The translations under genes were made by a program, and so were the position numbers. Below the pieces are notes generated by a model. That model made no database searches. It was given only the letters and a program-made list of their open reading frames with translations, and was not told the DNA's origin. Shown in pieces: positions 12,287-23,998 of a stretch of 64,000 nucleotides of DNA. Source of the DNA: Mycolicibacterium litorale (lineage in GTDB: Bacteria > Actinomycetota > Actinomycetes > Mycobacteriales > Mycobacteriaceae); assembly GCF_014218295.1 (NCBI RefSeq), contig NZ_AP023287.1, positions 2,976,001-3,040,000 of the forward strand, written 5' to 3'. Position 1 is the stretch's first letter. Every line of letters begins with the position of its first letter.

Positions 12287-13591
12287 GTGAGCCTCGGCGA
12301 CCTGCTACGCCATCACCTGTCGCTGGTGCACGGCTGGATCCCGGCGACCGTGCAGATGGCGGCCGCGATCGTGCTGGCCGTGGCGATCGTCCGCCGCACC
12401 AGCCACCGGTGGTGGCTGTGGGTGTCGTGGGCGGTGTGCGTCGGGGCGATGTCGGCGGTCATCGCGTACTGGTACGTGGACTCCGAAGGTCTCGCCGGCG
12501 TGCCGGCGCCACCGTCGCTGTGGGTCTGGATCGGCCTGTCGGGGACAGCGCTCGCCGTCCTGGTCGCCGGATGGCACCGCGCGGCCTGGTGGCGGCGCGG
12601 GCTGTCGCTGGCGGCGGTGCCGATGTGCCTTCTCGCGGTGGCGCTCGCGGTGAACACCTGGACCGGCTACTTCCCCACCGTCGAGACCGCGTGGAACGAG
12701 CTGACCGCCGGGCCGTTGCCCGACCAGATCGACCCGGCGACCCTGTCCGCGATGCAGCAACGCCACGTCATCCCGGCCGACGGCACCGTGGTCCCGGTCC
12801 AGATCGCCGACACCGCATCGGGTTTCCGGCACCGGACCGAACTGCTGTACCTACCACCGGCGTGGTACGCCAGCGATCCCCCACCGCGGCTGCCCACGGT
12901 GCTGATGATCGGCGGCGAGTTCAACACCCCGGCCGACTGGGTAAGGGCCGGTAACGCCGTCGCGACGGCGGACGCGTTCGCGGCCGCCCACCACGGTTAT
13001 GCGCCGGTGTTGGTGTTCGCCGACGCCGGCGGCGCGTTCAACAACGACACCGAATGCGTCGACGGCAGCCGGGGCAACAGTGCCGACCACCTCACCGAAG
13101 ACGTGCGGCCCTACGTCATCTCGCATTTCGCCGTTAGCGCCGACCGTTCGGACTGGGGCATCGTGGGGTGGTCGATGGGCGGGACGTGCGCGGTCGACCT
13201 CAGCGTCATGCATCCCGAGTTGTTCAGCGCCTTCGAGGACATCGCCGGGGACCTGACGCCGAACGCGGGAACGAAGGCGCAGACGATCGCCCGGCTCTAC
13301 GGCGGCAACGCGGCGGCCTGGGCCACCTACGACCCGACGACCGTGATGATCCGGCATGGGCGCTACACCGACGTGGCGGGCTGGTTCGACACGAACACCG
13401 CCGGACCCGAACAGACCGCGGCCGCATCGACGCTGTGCGCGGTGGCCACCGCCCACGGGATCGAGTGCCGCGTCGCCGTCCAGCCCGGAATGCACGACTG
13501 GCAGTTCGCCGGTCAGGCGTTCTCCGCGGCGCTACCGTGGCTGGCTCACAGACTGGGCACGCCCACGGTGGAACCGGCCGCCGTGAAGTGA
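12287..13591 (+). CDS. Membrane-anchored esterase-D-type alpha/beta hydrolase
   Basis: This 434-aa protein starts at GTG 12287, 47 bp after lysX on the same strand. The first 130 residues hold four hydrophobic spans (TVQMAAAIVLAVAIVR, WWLWVSWAVCVGAMSAVIAY, SLWVWIGLSGTALAVLVAG and the LSLAAVPMCLLAVALAV stretch). The rest is an alpha/beta hydrolase of the esterase family (PF00756-like), probably exposed outside. The nucleophile elbow is GWSMGG with S296. A C-terminal His (GMHDWQFAG) is the likely catalytic histidine. By position it matches Rv1639c. The related mycolyltransferase fold makes a cell-envelope acyl substrate possible, but the substrate is unknown. Confidence 0.82.
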   Translation: MSLGDLLRHHLSLVHGWIPATVQMAAAIVLAVAIVRRTSHRWWLWVSWAVCVGAMSAVIAYWYVDSEGLAGVPAPPSLWVWIGLSGTALAVLVAGWHRAAWWRRGLSLAAVPMCLLAVALAVNTWTGYFPTVETAWNELTAGPLPDQIDPATLSAMQQRHVIPADGTVVPVQIADTASGFRHRTELLYLPPAWYASDPPPRLPTVLMIGGEFNTPADWVRAGNAVATADAFAAAHHGYAPVLVFADAGGAFNNDTECVDGSRGNSADHLTEDVRPYVISHFAVSADRSDWGIVGWSMGGTCAVDLSVMHPELFSAFEDIAGDLTPNAGTKAQTIARLYGGNAAAWATYDPTTVMIRHGRYTDVAGWFDTNTAGPEQTAAASTLCAVATAHGIECRVAVQPGMHDWQFAGQAFSAALPWLAHRLGTPTVEPAAVK

Positions 13592-13626
13592 AACGGGCGG
13601 TCCCCCGCGCCGAGTACGGTGACGAC

Positions 13627-13905
13627 ATGGCCGACGAACCGCAGCCTGCTCCCGAACCCACCCCCGCGCCACCACCGCCACCGGCCGAAGCCCTCGACAC
13701 CGGCTACACCCCGGGCGGCGTGCCGACGTTCGACGCGGTGCGCGAGAAGATCGAGGGCCGTTACGGTGCGGCGATCGGCGCCGCCGAACTGGCCGCCGAG
13801 ACCCCGGAGGGCCGCGACGCCGACGAACAGTACGAGGAACGGCAACGCGCTGCCGCGGAGCGGCTGGCCCAGATCCGCGCCCAGATGAACGACGAGAAGG
13901 CCTGA
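13627..13905 (+). CDS. Small Pro-rich hypothetical protein (Rv1638A-type)
   Basis: This 92-aa protein starts at ATG 13627. The N-terminus is proline-rich (PQPAPEPTPAPPPPP). The middle carries a conserved-looking VPTFDAVREKIEGRYGAAIG segment, and the C-terminus is an acidic/basic helix likely to form a coiled coil (DADEQYEERQRAAAERLAQI). It has no signal peptide or membrane span. It lies 35 bp after the esterase and 3 bp before the winged-helix protein, so it is probably in the same operon. The function is unknown; position suggests it equals the small Rv1638A gene. Confidence 0.7.
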   Translation: MADEPQPAPEPTPAPPPPPAEALDTGYTPGGVPTFDAVREKIEGRYGAAIGAAELAAETPEGRDADEQYEERQRAAAERLAQIRAQMNDEKA

Positions 13906-13908
13906 GCC

Positions 13909-15069
13909 CTGCGCGCATTCACCCCCGCCGAACGACGGGCCAGGCTGGCGCGCCGACACTTCCTCACCGGTGAGCCGGCCGCCGTCACCGACGTCGTCGC
14001 CGGGGTGGTCGGTCTGCACGCCACCGACCCCGCCACGCCCTACCTGTCGTTGTGGGCACGGGTACCGGGTTTCGCGATCGCCCACCTCGACGCGGAGCTC
14101 TACCACGGCCGGACCGTGCTCAAACACCTGGCGATGCGCCGGACGCTGTGGTTGATCCACCGCGACGACCTGCCGGCGATCCAGGCGGCAGCCAGCGACC
14201 GCGTCGCCGCCAACGAACGCAGGCGTCTGATCGCCGACGCGCAGAAAGGCGGTGCGGCCGCCGACGGATCGGTATGGCTCGACACCGCGGGCCGCGCCGT
14301 GTTGGCCCACCTCCGCGAACACGGGCCGACGGGCGCACGGCAGCTGCGCGCGGCGCTCCCCGAACTGGCCGGCACCTTCGACGCTGCGCCCGGGAAGAGC
14401 TGGGGTGGCGAATCCCCGCTCAGCCCAAGGGTTCTCACGGTGCGGGGGGTCCAAGGTGACATCGTGCGCGGACCCAACGACGGCGGGTGGACGACGAGCC
14501 GTCCGCGGTGGGCGACCGTCGAGGACTGGCTCGGCGCGACCGGTGAGCCGCTCGATCCCGGCGAGGCCTCTCGCATCGCGGTGCGACGGTGGCTGCGCGC
14601 CTTCGGTCCCGCGACGGTCACCGACGTCAAGTGGTGGTTCGGCAACACACTGACGTGGGCACGTCAGACGCTGCAGGGACTGGATGCCGTCGAGGTCGAC
14701 CTGCACGGCACGCCCGGAGTCGCGCTGCCCGACGACCTCGAACCCGAACCGGACGTCGAGCCGTGGGCAGCGCTGCTGCCGGGGCTCGACCTGACGACCA
14801 TGGGGTGGTTCGACCGCGAGTGGTATCTGGGGCCACACCGGGCCCAGGTGTTCGACCGAAATGGCAACGGTGGCCCGACGGCCTGGTGGAACGGCCGCAT
14901 CGTCGGCGCCTGGGGCCAGGACGGGGACGGCCGGGTGGCGCTGCGGCTGCTCGAAGACGTCGGTCGCGACGGCGTCGCAGCGCTCGAGCGGTGCGCCGAC
15001 GACCTGACCGCATGGCTCGACGGTACGCGGGTGAGCCCGCGGTTCCCGTCGCCGGTGCTGAAAGCGTGA
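13909..15069 (+). CDS. Winged-helix DNA-binding family protein (HTH_42/DUF1006), probable CTG start
   Basis: This protein of about 386 aa belongs to the HTH_42 (AlkZ/YcaQ-like) family, some members of which are DNA glycosylases acting on cross-links or alkylated bases. It contains the family segments AVTDVVAGVVGLHATDPATP, HRDDLPAIQ and MRRTLWLIH. An in-frame TGA at 13903 limits the start. The homologous N-terminus (RAFTPAERRARLARRHFL) begins right after CTG 13909, and GAGAAGG stands about 11 nt upstream of it. The first canonical codon, GTG 14002/14005, would delete about 32 conserved residues. The catalytic QxR/QxD motifs of true AlkZ are not obvious, so glycosylase activity is unproven. Confidence 0.75.
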   Translation: MRAFTPAERRARLARRHFLTGEPAAVTDVVAGVVGLHATDPATPYLSLWARVPGFAIAHLDAELYHGRTVLKHLAMRRTLWLIHRDDLPAIQAAASDRVAANERRRLIADAQKGGAAADGSVWLDTAGRAVLAHLREHGPTGARQLRAALPELAGTFDAAPGKSWGGESPLSPRVLTVRGVQGDIVRGPNDGGWTTSRPRWATVEDWLGATGEPLDPGEASRIAVRRWLRAFGPATVTDVKWWFGNTLTWARQTLQGLDAVEVDLHGTPGVALPDDLEPEPDVEPWAALLPGLDLTTMGWFDREWYLGPHRAQVFDRNGNGGPTAWWNGRIVGAWGQDGDGRVALRLLEDVGRDGVAALERCADDLTAWLDGTRVSPRFPSPVLKA

Positions 15070-15121
15070 TTCGAACGGCGTGCGGTTGGCTAACCTACGC
15101 CCACCGACGGAAGGGGTTGCG

Positions 15122-16568
15122 GTGAAGATCGCGATCATCGGCAGTGGGTTCTCCGGCCTCGGCGCCGCGATCCGACTGCAGCAGGCAGGCCACCGCGATT
15201 TCGTCGTCTTCGAGCGGGGACCCGACGTCGGCGGCACGTGGCGGGACAACACCTATCCCGGTGCGGCGTGTGACGTGCCGTCCCACCTGTACTCGTATTC
15301 CTTTGCCCTCAACCCCGATTGGACGCGCTCCTTCTCCGCTCAACCGGAGATCGAGACTTATCTGAAGGGAGTGGCCGAACGCTACGGCGTCCTCGACCGT
15401 CATCGCTTCGGATGCACCGTCACTCGCACCGCGTGGAATCCCACCGAAGCGCGCTGGGAATTGTCGACCAGTTCGGGTCCGGCCACCGCCGACGTGTTGA
15501 TCACCGCCTTCGGCTCGCTGGCCGAGCCGTCGCTGCCCGACATCCCCGGCATCGAGGACTTCAGGGATGCCGGTGGCGAGATGTTCCACTCCGCCCGCTG
15601 GAACCACGACGCCGACCTGACCGGTAAGCGCGTCGCGGTCATCGGCACCGGGGCGTCGGCCATCCAGATCGTGCCCGCCATCGCCGACCAGGTGGCCCAC
15701 CTCGACGTCTACCAACGCACCGCGCCATGGCTATTGCCCCGGTTCGACCGCCCGTTCACCCGCGCCGAGAAGTGGGCGTTCCGCAACGTGCCCGGATTCC
15801 TGCGGGTCGCGCGGGCCGGTATCTACGCCGGACGCGAAGTGCAGGTGGTCGGGCTGGCGAAGAACCCGAACCTGATGAAGGGTTTCGAACTGCTGTCGCG
15901 GGCCAAGATCCGCAGTGAGATCAAGGATCCGGCGCTACGGCGCAAGGTGACGCCGAACTTCCGCATCGGCTGCAAGCGGATGCTGATCTCCAACGACTGG
16001 TATCCGACGCTCGACCGCGATCACGTCGACCTCGTCACCGACGGCATCCGCGAGGTCGACGGCCGCCGCATCGTCGCGACCGACGGCACCGCCCGCGAGG
16101 TCGACGCCATCGTGGTGGCCACCGGGTTCCACGTCACCGATTCCCCGATGTTCGACACCGTGTGCGGGGCCGACGGCGCGAGCCTCACGCAGAAGTTCGC
16201 CGACAAGGGGATGCGTGCCTACAAGGGCACCACCGTCGCCGGCTATCCGAACATGTTCGTGCTCGTCGGACCCAACACCGGGCTCGGGCACAGCTCGATG
16301 GTGTACATGATCGAGTCGCAGCTCAATTACGTCGTCGACGCCGTCTCGACCATGCAGACGCAGGGTCTACGCACGGTCGAGGTGAAACAGGAGGCGCTCG
16401 ACGTCTACAACGAGCGACTGCAGCGGAAGCTCAACGGGTCGGTGTGGATGACCGGCAAGTGCGCGAGCTGGTACCTCGACGCGCACGGCAACAACACCAC
16501 CCTGTGGCCGGACTTCACGTTCCGGTTCCGCAATCAGACCCGGCGCTTCGACCTCGACGCCTACGAGG

Positions 16569-16579
<11 letters not shown>
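15122..16579 (+). CDS. FAD-dependent class B monooxygenase (Baeyer-Villiger type)
   Basis: This 485-aa NADPH/FAD monooxygenase is predicted to oxygenate a ketone or similar substrate. The FAD-binding Rossmann motif GSGFSG lies at residues 7-12 and the NADPH motif GTGASA in the middle. The Baeyer-Villiger signature is present in degenerate form around [29 protein letters not shown] is the conserved segment after the FAD site. The start chosen is GTG 15122, 6 nt after AAGGGG; an ATG at 15080 adds 14 residues without homology. The 3' end overlaps uvrA on the opposite strand by 11 bp. The natural substrate cannot be inferred. Confidence 0.9.
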
Positions 16580-19463
<2,884 letters not shown>

Positions 19464-19492
19464 CTCGGTCCTTTCCTGGCTCAGACATGCTC

Positions 19493-19505
19493 AACACACT
19501 GTGTT
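19493..19505. promoter_or_regulatory. Inverted repeat between uvrA and the MBL-fold gene
   Basis: AACACA-C-TGTGTT is a perfect inverted repeat in the divergent region between uvrA and the MBL-fold hydrolase. It resembles the half-sites of a LexA box, but the spacing is a base off the mycobacterial consensus (TCGAACACATGTTCGA type). I call it only a possible operator. Confidence 0.3.
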
Positions 19506-19549
19506 CCATGCTAGGTGCCTCCACCGACAAGCCCGATACCGTGGCTCCC

Positions 19550-20227
19550 ATGACAGTCGTCGACGACAACTACACCGGCCATGTCGAACCCCGGACCGCG
19601 GCCAAACGAACCCTCCCGGGCGCGACGATCGTCAAGGTCTCGGTGGGCCCCATGGACAACAACGCCTACCTGGTGACGTGTTCCCGGACCGGGGAAACCC
19701 TGCTCATCGACGCGGCCAACGACGCCGACGTGCTCCGCGAGCTCGTCGCGCAGCTCGCGCCGACGGTCACCATGATCCTCACCACACATCAGCATTTCGA
19801 CCATTGGCAGGCGCTCGAGGCGCTGGCCGAGTCGACCGGCGCCCCCACCGCCGCGCACGAACTCGACGCCGAACCACTGCCGGTGACGCCGGACCGCTAC
19901 CTCGCCGGCGGCGATACCCTGCGCATCGGGGACCTCACCTTCGACGTCATCCACTTGCGCGGCCACACACCGGGCTCGGTGGCGCTGGCGCTGCACGGAC
20001 CGGCCGCCGGCGACGCCGTCCACCTGTTCACCGGCGACTGCCTGTTCCCCGGCGGTGTGGGCAAGACGTGGCAGCCGGGCGATTTCGAGCAGCTGCTCTC
20101 CGACGTCACCGCCAAGGTGTTCGACGTCTACCCCGATTCGACCGTCGTCTATCCCGGCCACGGTGACGACACCACGCTGGGGGCCGAGCGGCCGCATCTC
20201 GACGAGTGGCGCGACCGCGGCTGGTGA
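19550..20227 (+). CDS. Metallo-beta-lactamase-fold hydrolase (glyoxalase II-like)
   Basis: This 225-aa zinc hydrolase has the binuclear metal motif H80-x-H82-x-D84-H85 (TTHQHFDHW). Further ligands come from HLRGHTPGSVAL, the Asp in FTGDCLFPGG, and the C-terminal His of YPGHGDDTTLG. This is the glyoxalase II/MBL hydrolase subgroup, which typically cleaves thioesters such as S-lactoyl-thiols; the exact substrate is unknown. The start is placed at ATG 19550 (MTVVDDNYTGHVEP). ATG 19487 and 19508 in the same frame would extend into the divergent promoter with uvrA. It occupies the position of Rv1637c. Confidence 0.85.
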   Translation: MTVVDDNYTGHVEPRTAAKRTLPGATIVKVSVGPMDNNAYLVTCSRTGETLLIDAANDADVLRELVAQLAPTVTMILTTHQHFDHWQALEALAESTGAPTAAHELDAEPLPVTPDRYLAGGDTLRIGDLTFDVIHLRGHTPGSVALALHGPAAGDAVHLFTGDCLFPGGVGKTWQPGDFEQLLSDVTAKVFDVYPDSTVVYPGHGDDTTLGAERPHLDEWRDRGW

Positions 20228-20230
20228 GAT

Positions 20231-21532
20231 TCAGTCGGTCCAGGCCACCGGCAGTCGTTTGATGCCGTGCACGAACGCCGAGCGCAGAATCGCCGGCTCG
20301 TCGACCGCCACGATGTCGGGCACCTGACGGCGCAGTTCGGAGTAGAGCACCCGGATCTCGCGGCGGGCCAGGTTGGCGCCGAGGCAGAAGTGGGCGCCGC
20401 CGGCGCCGAACCCGATCTGCGGATTCGGGTCGCGCGTGACGTCGAACAACCAGGGATTGGCGAACTTCCGCTCGTCGCGGTTGGCGGAGTTGTACCACAT
20501 CGACACCTTGTCGCCGGCCCTCATCCGCACGCCGCTCAGCTCGACGTCCTCGGTGAGGTTGCGGCGCATGAAGATGATCGGCGAACCCCACCGCACGATC
20601 TCCTCCACGGCGGTCGGTGCCACGGCGTCGAAGTCGTCCCACCAGTGCTGCCGCTGCTCCGGGTAGCGCGTCAAGGCGACCAGACCGTGGCTGATGGCGT
20701 TGCGGGTGGTTTCGTTCCCCGCCGCCGACAGCAGGATGAAGAACGAGGCGATCTCGGCGGAGGTGAGTCGTTCGCCGTCGACCTCCGCCTGCACCAGATT
20801 GGTGGTGAGGTCGTCGGCCGGGCGGGCCCGCCGGTCCTCGGCCAGTGCCAGCCCGTACTCCCCGAGCGCCAGCACCGCGCCGACGATGGTGTCGTGGTCT
20901 CCCCCGACTTCCTCGTCGCCGCCGCACAGGACGATCGACGTCCAGTGAAAGATCTTCTCTTCGTCCTCCTCGGGGATGCCCATCATGTCGCAGATGATCT
21001 GCAGCGGGAAGGGTCCCGCGACGGACTGGACGAAATCGGCCCGCCCGTCGGTGTGGTGGTCGATCAGTTCGGCGACCAACCGCCGGGCGCGGTCGCGGAC
21101 GCTCTCCTCGATCCGGGTCAGCATCTTCGGCGTGAAAGCCCGGTTGACGATGGACCGCAGCCGGAGGTGACGCGGATCGTCGAGCGAGATCATCGACCCG
21201 ACGTATTCGGCGATCTCGACGGGGACGTCGTTGAGCGCGGTGCTGGTCGGGATCGAGCTGAAGACCTCGGGATGCCTACTGGCGTGGCGGACATCGTCGT
21301 AGGTGGTCAGCGCCCAGTGCCCCCGTCCGGTCGGGAACCCGGCGAACTCGGGCACTTCGAACCACGAGATCGGCGCTTCCCGGCGCAGCGTCGCGAAGGC
21401 GCCGTCGCGGCGGTCGTCGTCCCATTCCCAAAAATCCATGGTGCCCAGGTCGATCTCGTCGAGCGGCACGTACGGGGGCGGTGCGCCGTTCTCGCGCGGG
21501 GCGATACCGGTCGGGTGCAGTGTTGTCGTCAT
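20231..21532 (-). CDS. Cytochrome P450
   Basis: This 433-aa haem monooxygenase shows all core P450 motifs: I-helix AGNETTRNAI, K-helix EEIVRW (ExxR), and haem loop FGAGGAHFCLG with the cysteinate ligand at C383. The architecture is that of a soluble bacterial class I enzyme needing ferredoxin and reductase; neither is encoded beside it. The NETT/GAGGAHFCLG pattern resembles mycobacterial lipid or steroid P450s, but I do not assign a CYP number. The start is ATG 21532, with a 7-bp inverted repeat 21 bp upstream. Its stop lies 4 bp from that of the convergent MBL-fold gene. Confidence 0.93.
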   Translation of the reverse strand: MTTTLHPTGIAPRENGAPPPYVPLDEIDLGTMDFWEWDDDRRDGAFATLRREAPISWFEVPEFAGFPTGRGHWALTTYDDVRHASRHPEVFSSIPTSTALNDVPVEIAEYVGSMISLDDPRHLRLRSIVNRAFTPKMLTRIEESVRDRARRLVAELIDHHTDGRADFVQSVAGPFPLQIICDMMGIPEEDEEKIFHWTSIVLCGGDEEVGGDHDTIVGAVLALGEYGLALAEDRRARPADDLTTNLVQAEVDGERLTSAEIASFFILLSAAGNETTRNAISHGLVALTRYPEQRQHWWDDFDAVAPTAVEEIVRWGSPIIFMRRNLTEDVELSGVRMRAGDKVSMWYNSANRDERKFANPWLFDVTRDPNPQIGFGAGGAHFCLGANLARREIRVLYSELRRQVPDIVAVDEPAILRSAFVHGIKRLPVAWTD

Positions 21533-21552
21533 TCCTGAACCTCCCAGTCAGC

Positions 21553-21569
21553 CCGAGTGTGGCACTCGG
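21553..21569. promoter_or_regulatory. Inverted repeat upstream of the P450 gene
   Basis: CCGAGTG-TGG-CACTCGG is a perfect 7-bp inverted repeat between the USP stop and the P450 start. With a 3-nt centre it fits a dimeric repressor site better than a hairpin terminator. No T-run follows. The assignment is tentative. Confidence 0.35.
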
Positions 21570-21613
21570 ACCGCCTGCGAGGGTCGGGAATGAACGAGGT
21601 CAGCCGAACCGGG

Positions 21614-22060
21614 TCAGGGGGTGGTGTGCACGATCAGGACGTCGGTCTTCGAGCGCCGCGCGACGTTGGCGGGCACCGAACCGAGCAGCCGCCCGGCGAT
21701 CGTGCTCAGCCCGACGTTGCCGACCACGAGGAGATCGGCTTTGACCTGTTCGGCCAATTCGACGAGCGCGTCGACGGGCGCACCGACGATGGCCTTCTCT
21801 TCGATGTCCGCAGCGCCGGCGGCCTTGGCCCGATCGCGGGCCTCACGCAGGATGGCGTAGATCGGGGCGTTGCCCGACATCTTGTAGCCCTCGTCCTTGA
21901 GGACGTCGGCGGCGCGCTGGTCCTCGCTCTGCGGGAAGTAGGCGGTGGTGACGATCAGCTTGGCGCCCGACCCTGCGGCGATCTGGCCCGCGCGGTCGAC
22001 TGCCCGCAGCGACGAATCCGATCCGTCGGTGCCGACCACCACGGTGCGATAGGCGCTCAT
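21614..22060 (-). CDS. Universal stress protein, cAMP-binding type (Rv1636-like)
   Basis: This 148-aa single-domain UspA protein is a cytosolic dimer. The nucleotide-binding motif is present near the C-terminus (GNVGLSTIAGRLLGSVPANV, the G-2X-G-9X-G-S/T pattern), together with N-terminal VVGTDGSDSS. The position next to the uvrA block and the sequence match Rv1636/MSMEG_3811, which has been reported to bind cAMP abundantly. The start is ATG 22060. About 260 bp upstream separate it from UdgX. Together with the adenylate cyclase at 2907-3794 it gives a possible cAMP source and sink in one window. Confidence 0.92.
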   Translation of the reverse strand: MSAYRTVVVGTDGSDSSLRAVDRAGQIAAGSGAKLIVTTAYFPQSEDQRAADVLKDEGYKMSGNAPIYAILREARDRAKAAGAADIEEKAIVGAPVDALVELAEQVKADLLVVGNVGLSTIAGRLLGSVPANVARRSKTDVLIVHTTP

Positions 22061-22319
22061 CCATACCCTCCCAGTGTCATTTGCAAGCCACCCGAGACAG
22101 TAACGCGTCGCCCGACGTACCCGGGCGCTATTGGCGACACCCGGCGAGCCATACCGGTGCGGCTATCTGCGTTCTACCGGCACTGATGGTAGCGGCCGGC
22201 AACCCGTGAAGGGGTGGCGCAGTGACGGAATCGACCCCGCCCCGTGTCAGCGTGACCCACGTCAACACTGGGCGGTCGCTGCCGCGTAACGGCGTCGTCG
22301 CGCGGGTAGTCCTTCCACC

Positions 22320-22979
22320 ATGCCGACGAAAGTGCCCGGCGCAGAGGACTTCGTACCCGACACCCATGACCTGTCGGTGCTCGCCGACGCATCGCAGGCG
22401 TGCCGGGGGTGCGAGTTGTACGCCGATGCCACGCAGAGTGTGTTCGGCCAGGGCAGCGCCGCCGCGACGGTCATGCTGATCGGCGAGCAACCCGGCGATC
22501 AGGAGGACAAAGCCGGAGCTCCGTTCGTCGGGCCGGCGGGCCGATTGCTCGACAAAGCGCTCGAGGCCGCGGGAATCGACCGCGGCAGTGTGTATGTCAC
22601 CAATGCGGTGAAGCACTTCAAATTCACGCTCCCCGAACGCGGTAAGCGGCGCATCCACAAGACGCCGAGCCGGACCGAAGTGGTGGCGTGCCGGCCGTGG
22701 TTGATGGCCGAACTGGATGCGGTGCGGCCCGACGTGGTGGTGCTGCTCGGGGCCACCGCCGCAAAAGCGTTGATGGGCAACGACTTCCGCCTGACCGCGC
22801 ACCGCGGCGAGGTGTTGAGCCTGCCGACCACCGACCTCGACCTGGACCTGGACCCTCGCGTCGTCGCCACCGTGCACCCTTCGTCGGTGCTGCGGGGCCC
22901 GCCGGAGAATCGTGAGCAGGCGCTGGAAGCGCTGACCGACGATCTGCGGGTCGCCGCGCGGCTGATGGGCGATTCGTGA
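22320..22979 (+). CDS. udgX: UdgX-type uracil-DNA glycosylase (covalent uracil binder)
   Basis: This 219-aa enzyme of the UDG superfamily is recognised as UdgX rather than family 4/5 by the Arg-loop KRRIHKTPSRTEV. H113 corresponds to the His that in M. smegmatis UdgX (H109) attacks the abasic sugar and leaves the protein covalently joined to DNA. Other motifs are GEQPGDQEDKAGAPFVGPAG (motif 1) and HPSSVLRGP (motif 2). Only three cysteines exist (C28, C31, C124), so the Fe-S cluster needs one non-Cys ligand. The start is ATG 22320. Upstream bases 22061-22319 show no gene. The TesB gene is convergent, 16 bp downstream. Confidence 0.93.
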   Translation: MPTKVPGAEDFVPDTHDLSVLADASQACRGCELYADATQSVFGQGSAAATVMLIGEQPGDQEDKAGAPFVGPAGRLLDKALEAAGIDRGSVYVTNAVKHFKFTLPERGKRRIHKTPSRTEVVACRPWLMAELDAVRPDVVVLLGATAAKALMGNDFRLTAHRGEVLSLPTTDLDLDLDPRVVATVHPSSVLRGPPENREQALEALTDDLRVAARLMGDS

Positions 22980-22995
22980 CGGTCGGCGCCCGCGC

Positions 22996-23853
22996 TCACT
23001 CCCGGCGGTCGCGACCGAAATAGATCTCCTGGGTGGCGGTACAGATCAGCCCTCCGGTGCGGTTGTACATCGTGGCGGTGGCCAGGCCGCGACCGTGGAT
23101 GCCGCTGGGTGTCACCGCATCGGTGAGTATCCAATCGGACAGGTCGGCCGGCCGGTGGAACCACACGGCGTGGTCGATGAGCGCGTTGAACGACGTCACG
23201 GCCGTGGTCCGGCGCACCACCATCGTCGTCTCGAGCAGCGCGGTGCCCGACACGTAGGTCAGCAGGCAGCTGTTGAGGATCGGGTCGGCGGGTACCGGGC
23301 CGGCGGGACGCCACCACGACCTGATGCGCGGTGACGGGTCCGGCAGGTCCATGGCCAACCGGGCCGGCGGATCGACGTAGCGCAGGTCGATCGGTTGCGG
23401 CCGCACCCACAGACCGTGGAGTTCGTCGGCGTAGCCGCTCAACTGCTCCTGCACCGACGGCAGCGACGCCGGGGACGGCACGTCGGGTATCGGTTGCTGG
23501 TGTTCGAAACTGTCGATCGGCGCGGTGAACGAGACGAGCGCTTCCAGGAGCACCTGGTCGTCCTGGCGGGCGAGCACCCGCCGAGAGGACAGCACACCGC
23601 CGTCGCGCAGTCGGGTGATCTCGAAGTCCACCGGCCGCCGCGCATCCCCCGCCCGCAACAGGTAGACGTGCATGCTGTGCGGGGCGCGATCGGCCGCGAC
23701 GGTGCGGCTCGCCGACATGAGCGCCTGCGCCGCGATGTGCCCACCGACGATGTGGTGCGCCGGGTTGTCCATCTGGGTCGCGACGAATTCGTCGTCACTG
23801 ACCCGTTCGACGTCGAGGGTGGTCAGGATGTCCGCGAGAGTTCGCCCTAGCAC
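22996..23853 (-). CDS. Acyl-CoA thioesterase II (TesB family)
   Basis: This 285-aa double-hotdog thioesterase hydrolyses acyl-CoA to free acid and CoA. N-terminal hotdog: HHIVGGHIAAQALMSASRTV and HSMHVYLLRAGD. C-terminal hotdog: LIDHAVWFHRP (catalytic Asp) and ATQEIYFGR (catalytic Gln). The start chosen is GTG 23853 (VLGRTLADILTTL), giving the normal TesB length. Earlier in-frame codons continue across the divergent promoter into the antisense of the kinase gene and have no family character. It is divergent from the PrrB-like kinase with a gap of 145 bp. Confidence 0.88.
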   Translation of the reverse strand: MLGRTLADILTTLDVERVSDDEFVATQMDNPAHHIVGGHIAAQALMSASRTVAADRAPHSMHVYLLRAGDARRPVDFEITRLRDGGVLSSRRVLARQDDQVLLEALVSFTAPIDSFEHQQPIPDVPSPASLPSVQEQLSGYADELHGLWVRPQPIDLRYVDPPARLAMDLPDPSPRIRSWWRPAGPVPADPILNSCLLTYVSGTALLETTMVVRRTTAVTSFNALIDHAVWFHRPADLSDWILTDAVTPSGIHGRGLATATMYNRTGGLICTATQEIYFGRDRRE

Positions 23854-23998
23854 CGGGGCATCATGCCGGACGCCGCGGCGTTCGCACGAACCGGTCAGGC
23901 AAGATGAGCGTCGTGGACAGCACTGCGAGACCTCGACGCCCGGCGGGCACCGCGCAGTCAGACCGATAGTGCGTGTCGAGGAGCGCCTGAGGCGCTTG

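Noticed and set aside
19493..19505. SOS box for uvrA
   Set aside because: AACACACTGTGTT has LexA-like halves, but the centre spacing and outer bases do not fit the mycobacterial consensus, unlike the site at 62642-62657.
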